From: Rosa chinensis
Taxonomy: Eukaryota; Streptophyta; Magnoliopsida; Rosales; Rosaceae
Reading direction: 5' to 3'
DNA length: 64,000 nt
Assembly: GCF_002994745.2 (NCBI RefSeq)
Contig: NC_037094.1
Coordinates: forward strand, 67,819,319-67,883,318
Every line of letters starts with the position of its first letter. Within the stretch, counting starts at the first letter, position 1. Positions 57,350 to 64,000 of this stretch are shown here, piece by piece. The position numbers were made by a program, and so were the translations under genes. The notes under the pieces are model-generated. The model was not told the DNA's origin. It saw only the letters and a program-made list of their open reading frames with translations, and searched no databases.

Positions 57350-59452
57350 ATGTTGAACCCTAATAGGCTCCGGCTCCGAGCCTTCACCGGTAACAACCTT
57401 TCTTACTTACTTTGCCTTAAAAATTCAACAGACTCTGAGCATAACGCTTTTGATTCTTTTCAGGTAAACATGGCTTCATTTCACTGGCAGCGGCAAAGCT
57501 TCGGTACTTACTTTCTTACACCCTCACTCTCCCATCAGAGTTTTATGTGTTTTCCGTGCTTTCCAGTTTCTAGTAGGCGATATTCAACTTTGTCTCAGGA
57601 TTTTGCTTTGTACACTAGTCCTCGCTTTTAGTTAAAATTCCGTTTTTAATTATTTAGAAGGAAACCTTGCAGTAATCATTTCTGAAGCTTCTGTTTAGTT
57701 TATGTGTGCTGTCAACAATGAAGCTAGCTAGTGTGTTGTCTACAATTGCTTAATTCAAATCCCACCACATTTTTTTTCTCACTATGGCAATTTCTTAAAT
57801 AAAGCTTTAGAAACAAATCAATTTGCTCTTTGGATGGCAGATGTAGTGCTTGGATAGATAATTCTATCAACACATTCATTACAAGGGCATTGTCTTCGTC
57901 TTCTGGAGATGATGACTTCTCAGAATTGGGATCCCCTTTGCCTAAAGCTGCAACTAGTCTTCCGAAGTTGATGACGGAGAAACCTGAGCCTTATAATAAG
58001 GTATCCTCAACATGTCCCAACGGGGATACTCTGTGATGTTTGTTTATTTGGCTTGAGCTTTGTTAAAATTTCACACATCCAATGAAGTTACTGTGTATGC
58101 TTGAATTTCCATGATTATTAACATGTCATGCATACTTACAAATTTCAATTTCAATCAGAAAGCTAACCGTAGGAGAAAACCTTCTGGAGTGCCGTTAGAA
58201 AGCAGCACCAGCTTGAAAAATGATTCCTCAAAACTGGGTAACTCTAATCTAACCGCCATTGCAGGCTTGAAAACTGCAGCAATGTTTCACCGCTTTACAT
58301 AGTCCAGCTCTGTTAATGATAAACATATGCATTATGCAATCAACCTTCCCCGGTTAAAGAATCTCTTTCTGTTCTTACTGAAATCTCTCATGCTTCTTTG
58401 GGGTCAAACCAAAGAAGCTAGATTCATGTGATATTGATACTTGAGTGGAGGTTTATTTCAATCTACTTTTAACTTCCCCATCCTCCTTTTCCATTGTTGT
58501 CTAATATGTATTCAATGTGCATGTTTAGAGAGTGTAGAAGCAAGCAAGAGACCTTTTTTGGCTGATGAGGTTTCTGTAAATTGCTTTGATCCTAGTCCAC
58601 TAGTTGACAAAGAGGCAGTTAGCATTAGGATTGCCAACATCAACTCAGAGACCACTGATTCTGCGATACATTCTATGTGTACGTCCTATGGTTGCTTGGA
58701 GGGGCTTGTGCGAACAAAAGAGGATGCAGTGGATGCCTTCTTTAGCGTTGAGGACAATGCTGACATAGACAGCATAGTTGCAAAGTATGAAACTACTTAT
58801 ATTCTTTTGATTCCATGGTTGCTTTTGCATTGTCTCTCACTGCATAACTATTAAATACGGTACTTTAATCTAAAAGTAGGACAATCACTGTGGGTGGCCA
58901 AACTCATTTCACCCTGATTATATTCACTTTAGATGGAAGAGGGTTTGTACAATTTTTTCAAGTACTACTTCTGTTTGACATTCTAGATTGGATACCTAGA
59001 GCAGCAAGAACTTTACCTAAGAATTTGTTTGATCTGACACTGAATCAAGTCCTGGTAAAGTGTGAGGTGGAGATGATATTGGTGTTGATCATATTCTACT
59101 GTTTCTCATTTTATTTATTTATTTTTTTTTTATCAAGTACTGCATGAATAAGTTTCTAAGTTTTGTTCTCATTTCTGTTATGCGTATGGCTGCCAGGTTG
59201 AATGATACAGTCATGAATGACCATGAGTGGTCAGCTAAATTACATCATAGAGACTCCACTCCTGCTGTGATGAGCAAGGAAAGTAATGGTAACTTTAATG
59301 TGGGATTACATTTAAGCCGTCAGTTGGCTGAAGTGAAAAGGCAAGTCATCATGAAGACCGTGTGCATAGAAGATTTGGAGTATCTGCATAATGCCTTGGT
59401 GCACCTTGAAGCTCATTCTTGCAGCAGGACTAGTATTTCCAAGGATGACTGA
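57350..59452 (+). CDS. unrecognised plant protein, 276 residues, probable organelle-targeted (6 exons)
   Basis: Exons 57350-57389, 57464-57503, 57841-58000, 58159-58237, 58529-58784 and 59197-59452 join in phase through GT-AG introns, giving 276 residues. The N-terminus MLNPNRLRLRAFTGKHGFIS then AAAKLRCSAW is rich in Arg, Ser and Ala with no acids, as in mitochondrial presequences. The middle is low-complexity (Ser, Lys, Pro). From about residue 130, VSIRIANINSETTDSAIHSM, CTSYGCLEGLVRTKEDAVDA and FFSVEDNADIDSIVAKL resemble an RRM-like fold (beta-alpha-beta pattern), though no clear RNP1 motif is present. The C-terminus is helical and charged. I do not recognise the family. A longer in-frame start at 57275 exists. 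The gene begins right beside the right end of the Copia nest. Confidence 0.72.
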
Positions 59453-60152
59453 GCTTGGGAACCATGCGATTGCTAATGTTTCACATAGTGATACTATGAG
59501 AATTGTGAAAGTTAACCAAAAAATTTTGGATGCCCATTTTTGATTTCTGATTTGTTCAAATTGACATGCAGGGTCTTGAGGTTTTGTAGTAGTAAGAGGT
59601 TCAATGGAGTTTAGATTTTGTAGATATCTGAGCTATAATGTCTCAACAGTTTTTCGTTTTTTGTTTTGCTTTAAAGAGGTCTACAGAGGCGGCACTCAGG
59701 GCAAACCACATTGTTGAAACACTTTTCCAAATCCTGACACTCTTCTACCGTTAATTTTGCTGAATGTCCCAGCAAATTATTTAGCTAGCTCAAAAAGATG
59801 AGATTCTTTCCCGAGGGAGACATACACTAAAATTGATTTAAATTCAAGAGCATGGTAGAAGAGAGATAAGCAGTTAACAATATCAAATAATTTACATGAG
59901 AGGGAATCAAATTTGGAACCTCTAGGTCTTGGTAAACAACAATTTACATGACTGATTTACAATAATAGTATAAAAGTTAGATGAGTTATCCCCACTTCCC
60001 AGAATAAAGGGTGCATATTTACTGAAATATGGTACCTTTTCCACCCCCACAGTTAGCAGCACCATCAGCAAATAAAGAGAAAACCTAAAGCTTGTATGGC
60101 ACTCCAGAATCTGCAAGTTGCGCAAGACCTCACCTAACAATAACTGAAGCAT
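59453..60152. other. tail-to-tail intergenic region
   Basis: Holds the 3' UTRs of the two convergent genes. No other feature seen. Confidence 0.5.
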
Positions 60153-61895
60153 TTAATCTGCAGCAGAATGAGTCCCCTTGACATCCATATTCATCATCCT
60201 GCATGATTTTTCTGCCTTGAAGTCAGGCTCTGAGATACCCATAGAAGAACACTCACCAATCTGGTAATCCCTTTCATCAACTAAAGATTTCATATAGGAG
60301 CATGGCCTCTCCTCGCCTTCAATACTATGCCCTGAACCAAATGTCAACTCAAAAGATGGGGGACCAACAGGTTGTGTTCTCATCTGCACTGACCGTAAAA
60401 GTGCAGCCCTCCTTAAGTCAGCTGAGTGGCAAATGTCACTAGGTGATGATGGGAATCGCCCCTCTGAATCAGAGCCTCGTTGACGGGACTGTGAGCAGTT
60501 GAAATTAGTGAGAGCGCAGCTATGTGAAGGATGCGAACTAGTCGAACAAGTTGAAGGAAACCCAGTAAGTGGTCTTTGGTACCTATACGGAGAGACTGGA
60601 CTAGAAGGGGTGCTCTCATGTTGTGAGGAGAACGTGTTTATGGGGTTCTCACAGAAGCGAGAGTCATCTGAGTCCTCTGACATTGGTGAGTATTCTAAGG
60701 GCATATCATCCCTGGAAACATAAAGTTAAGCAAAATAAAAATAAAGTGAGTATAATAAAGGAAAGGAAATGCAGTTTTCTCTTTACTAGAAAATATCAAA
60801 ACGGAGAAAGCAGTGCCATCACCTATTAGCAGATCTAATATTTAAGGAAGAAAACAAGCTGTAGGGATGCTCAGATCATTGATGCTAATGTCTTCTATCT
60901 GACTATGATTCACGCTGTCTACTTATCTAGAGAAATTCAACAACAACAAATCCATACTAGTAAGCAAATAGAGTAATTTTGAGAAGAGAAAAAGAAACTA
61001 AACGTGCATGCTACTAGCCTACTACCATGTCATCTGCATTTTCAGAAAACTTCAAAGTAGGCAGATTTAATTTAAAGCAACATCAGGGACAGCTATAAAT
61101 TGAACTCAACGTCTCTCAAGAGTTGTGTAGCACTACCTATCTATGAGACTATGACCCAAACTGAAATTATCCAGCTGGTTGACCACATGATGACATGAAC
61201 AAAGGGCCAAGATTGAGTTCATTATACTAAGAAATATTATCACATTCTTGCAAACTTAAAAGCTAATACAGTCAAAGGGGGACTAGTAATTAAGCTGAGC
61301 GGCATCATTAGGACACGGAGTGAGGAGGAAAAATGCAGAAGGTTGCCTTGCATAAAACATGGTTTCAGACCTTGCAGGAGATTCCATGAGATTGTCAGGG
61401 AGTGGATCTCCAACAGTAAGTCCATTCAAACTAGATGCCATGATCTGCACAGGAAACAATGAGTGAGGCTATAGAGTGACTGAAGTGGAGACTATAATGT
61501 CATTGATTGTTTGCAATGCCTCAGCTAAAGATGATATGTTTAATTGAGAATAAGGCAAGAGTTAGTTATAAAAGAAAATTGACATAGGATTCAGTCAAAT
61601 TCCAGAAGACGGAGGGGAGAGAGAGAAGAAGAAAGGAAGATTGTTTGAAGGAATCTCAAAGTAAGAATGAAAAAACCCTAAAATTAAAATAAGGAGAATG
61701 ATTAGAAGAGAAGACCTCGCTGAGATAACGCTTGTGAGAGTGGAAATTGTCGAGGTAAACCTCATCTTCAGGATCTCTGCTTCTCTTTCCAGATGCAGAT
61801 GCAGATGCAGATGCGGGGGTCGATGGTGATGGTGATGGTGATGATGATGACGGAGATGAACATTCTGAAATGTTCGAGCTCGGTTCTGGACGCAT
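60153..61895 (-). CDS. unrecognised Ser-rich plant protein, 270 residues (3 exons)
   Basis: Minus-strand exons are 61895-61716, 61444-61371 and 60711-60153, with GT-AG introns and matching phases. The N-terminus MRPEPSSNISECSSPSSSSP runs into a low-complexity Ser/Pro/Ala stretch, partly encoded by a GATGCAGATGCA-type repeat. KRSRDPEDEVYLDNFHSHKR may be a nuclear localisation signal followed by a short conserved helix. Then MASSLNGLTVGDPLPDNLME, a short exon. The last exon carries MPLEYSPMSEDSDDSRFCEN, SSPVSPYRYQRP with SP sites that could be phosphorylated, and LRRAALLRSVQMRTQ. The C-terminus is disordered and without known domains. The overall look is that of a nuclear regulatory or scaffold protein, but function is unknown. 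It diverges from CTP synthase. Confidence 0.75.
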
Positions 61896-62594
61896 TACTA
61901 CTCTTTCCTCTGCTCTACCAGATTTTCATTCATCAAACGCACTCTCTTTTATCAGAAATCGAACGACATCGTTTCCCTCGCCCAATTACTTTTTTTTTTT
62001 ATATATTATTTTTTCATTCTATACGGCCAAATCAAAAGAAGAGAAAGTCTCTTTGCTTTACACATGTGTAAATCCCAACTTTGTCCTCATGGAAAGTAGT
62101 ATACTTTGCAAAAGCAGCATATATATGGAATGGAAGCAGCACAAAAAACAAAACATTAACACTGAAAAAGTGTGTAGCATATGCTAAGTGCTGGGAATGA
62201 ATCATCCATCCACAAGGGACTGAGGGAGGAAATTAGGATCATAATCATAATCATCCAAGGCAACCAGCAATGCATTCTTTGGTAGAGTTTAGGTGATTAA
62301 TCTTATTTATTTGGACCGTCGTTATCCTTATCCACTTAAGTAATCACCTCCCTCTTCCCCGGCAAATATAACAGATGGCAACACATGACTCTGATTGGTT
62401 TAAAAAATGATTAATGAAATTGTAGAGCAAACGCCAAGGAGTTTGCGAGAGAGAAAAGCCGAGGAAAGCGACCCAACTGTGACTCTGACCGTGACGGCGA
62501 CTGTCCGTCATATAAAAGCTGAGAGCCCAGTCCTTGTGGTTGTTCCCGCTCTCACACCTTAACACAAAAACACGAACGAGAAGAGCTCCAGAGA
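61896..62594. promoter_or_regulatory. divergent promoter region of the Ser-rich gene and CTP synthase
   Basis: About 700 bp between two start codons. On the CTP synthase side TATAAAAG at 62511-62518 is a good TATA box, 77 bp before the ATG, so a short 5' UTR is expected. No clear elements are seen on the other side. Confidence 0.6.
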
Positions 62595-63667
62595 ATGAAG
62601 TACGTTCTGGTGACCGGAGGTGTGGTCAGTGGCCTCGGCAAAGGCGTCACTGCCAGCAGCATAGGCGTCGTTCTCAGAGCCTGTGGCCTTCGCGTCACCT
62701 GCATCAAAATTGGTTCTCTCCCCTTTCTCTTTCCATCTCTCATAAAAATCTCCATTTTTCTTCAATTAAAAGTTTGTATGACATCCAACAACAACACTCT
62801 TGCTTTGCACTTGCATATTCGTAATGGGGGGGGGGGGGTTTCAAGATTGATGCTTTCAGTACCTTTATTTGCCAACAAAACAATTAATCTGCAGATCCCT
62901 ACTTGAATACGGATGCCGGTACCATGTCTCCCTTTGAACACGGCGAGGTTTTTGTTCTTGATGATGGTGGAGAGGTATTTTACCCTATTCCTCTTGGCAC
63001 TACTCTTATTATTTGTCCACACATTACTAATTGACCTTAAACTCTATTCTTCATAGGTTGATTTAGACCTGGGTAACTACGAACGCTTCGTAGATGTGAC
63101 TCTTACTAGGGACAACAACATTACGACCGGCAAGATATATCAGGTGCCTCCTATATCTTTTGAATCCCCACATGTCTACTTTTGTTGTTGCTTTTATTAA
63201 ATGTCATCAAAAACTAAACCCTGCAATTTCCTCTTTTTTTTTCTTTTTTTTTTTTGTCTTATCAGTCGGTCCTTGACAAGGAGCGGAGAGGAGATTATCT
63301 TGGAAAGACTGTGCAGGTGATGAAGGACAATCGTATTTTTTGTTATCCTCAATGCTTAAAAGTACTGATGACTGGCTTCCCGTGGTCTTTGAGTGGATGT
63401 AGGTAGTTCCACACATCACCGATGCCATCAAAAATTGGATTGAATCTGTTTCTCTCATTCCTGTGGATGGAAAAGAGGGCCCTGCAGATGTTTGTGTTAT
63501 AGAGTTGGGCGGAACTGTGGGTAAGCAATAGCTAAAACATAAATACATTTGGTGACTCATTATTCTTACTCTTTATCTGCAGCAGATAAAGTTTCTTTCT
63601 TTCTTCTTAGGGGACATTGAATCAATGCCATTCATTGAGGCTCTTCGGCAGTTGTCTTTTTCGGTCG
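62595..63667 (+). CDS. CTP synthase, N-terminal part (first 6 exons; gene runs off the window)
   Basis: CTP synthase makes CTP from UTP using ATP and glutamine, the last step of pyrimidine nucleotide synthesis. Exons are 62595-62712, 62895-62974, 63057-63143, 63266-63316, 63403-63520 and 63611-63667, in phase. They encode about 170 residues of the synthetase domain. Visible motifs are [20 protein letters not shown] with the P-loop, [60 protein letters not shown], and [20 protein letters not shown], all nearly invariant in the family. The last exon ends FSVG before a GTAAGG donor, and the rest of the gene, including the glutaminase domain, lies to the right of the window. Usual length is 550-600 residues. 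Several isoforms exist in plants; which one this is cannot be said. Confidence 0.95.
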
Positions 63668-64000
63668 GTAAGGTTTTATACGCTGTTCTTTGAGGGTTTT
63701 GTTGATTCTGTTTATGAGATCATCTCTACATCCACGTACATGCTTGCCTCCCTTGGCTTACTATGTTTGTGTGCTGTGTGATTAAATATTGATCATCCAA
63801 TTGTTGCTCTACTTAAAATGCAGTAAGATCTGATTAGGAATTTTTTTGATTATGGCCTGATATGTAATGAGCATTATGTATAGTTACAGTTTTCTGGTCC
63901 CGGGATGTTATTCTGTGATGAAAATGTCCTATTTGAAAGTAACTTATTATTCTCCGTATAGAGTTGATATGAACTGTCAATTTCTGAAACGACAGTCATT

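Noticed and set aside
62826..62838. Run of G in the first CTP synthase intron as a G-quadruplex
   Set aside because: Single homopolymer tract, not four spaced G-runs; possibly a sequencing-prone site.

Overview
The window is plant nuclear DNA, from a eudicot. It has spliced genes with GT-AG introns, AT-rich intergenic DNA and many class I and class II transposons with clean target-site duplications (TSDs). The gene sequences and repeat types suggest Rosaceae, but that is inference. Host genes sit at the two ends; the middle (about 19-57 kb) is almost entirely mobile DNA. Left gene cluster (0.6-8.1 kb): an ER-lumen DnaJ co-chaperone (ERdj3B type, minus, 9 exons), a short mitochondrial ribosomal protein L6 gene (plus) that diverges from it across a promoter with ribosomal-type motifs, and an ARL2/TITAN5 small GTPase (minus, 5 exons). 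Then come about 6 kb of intergenic DNA holding a 707-bp hAT-type non-autonomous element (8-bp TSD) and a 354-bp TRIM with two identical 121-bp LTRs and a perfect 5-bp TSD, inserted into a decayed LINE RNase H remnant. Next is a complete R2R3-MYB gene of the flavonol-regulator subgroup 7 (14.3-16.9 kb). Middle: 19022-24671 is a CACTA element (TIR CACTACTACAAAAAGTTAAT, TSD TAT, five 44-bp subterminal repeats). It carries exon fragments of host genes on its minus strand, including one ATG18/WIPI-like exon, with splice sites intact, so it looks like a gene-capturing Pack-CACTA. At 24.8-30.4 kb (perhaps to 31.2 kb) lies a decayed minus-strand L1-type LINE with ORF1, endonuclease, reverse transcriptase and RNase H. 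From about 31.4 to 57.2 kb there is one minus-strand Copia element blown apart by nested insertions: a solo LTR (31715-32986); a Tat-lineage Gypsy element with paired 508-bp LTRs, dual RNase H and an antisense extra ORF (33915-44369, TSD CCTGC); a second LTR of the same solo family (45363-53438, TSD AAAAC); a large non-coding LTR element inside that LTR (45428-52246); a small minus-strand LTR element with only a protease-like region inside that (46585-48558, TSD CTGAA); a 1037-bp hAT-type element with an internal 60-bp tandem array (54989-56025, TSD AGTAGAAC); and a 119-bp SINE fragment with a 17-bp TSD (56529-56647). Right gene cluster (57.3-64 kb): an unrecognised 276-residue gene with a likely organelle-targeting N-terminus (plus, 6 exons), an unrecognised Ser-rich 270-residue gene (minus, 3 exons) lying tail-to-tail with it, and the first six exons of CTP synthase (plus, cut by the window end), divergent from the Ser-rich gene. 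Nothing suggests that the host genes form a pathway; they are ordinary housekeeping and regulatory loci around a transposon nest. The most notable structures are the Pack-CACTA with captured exons and the five-step nest inside one Copia element.
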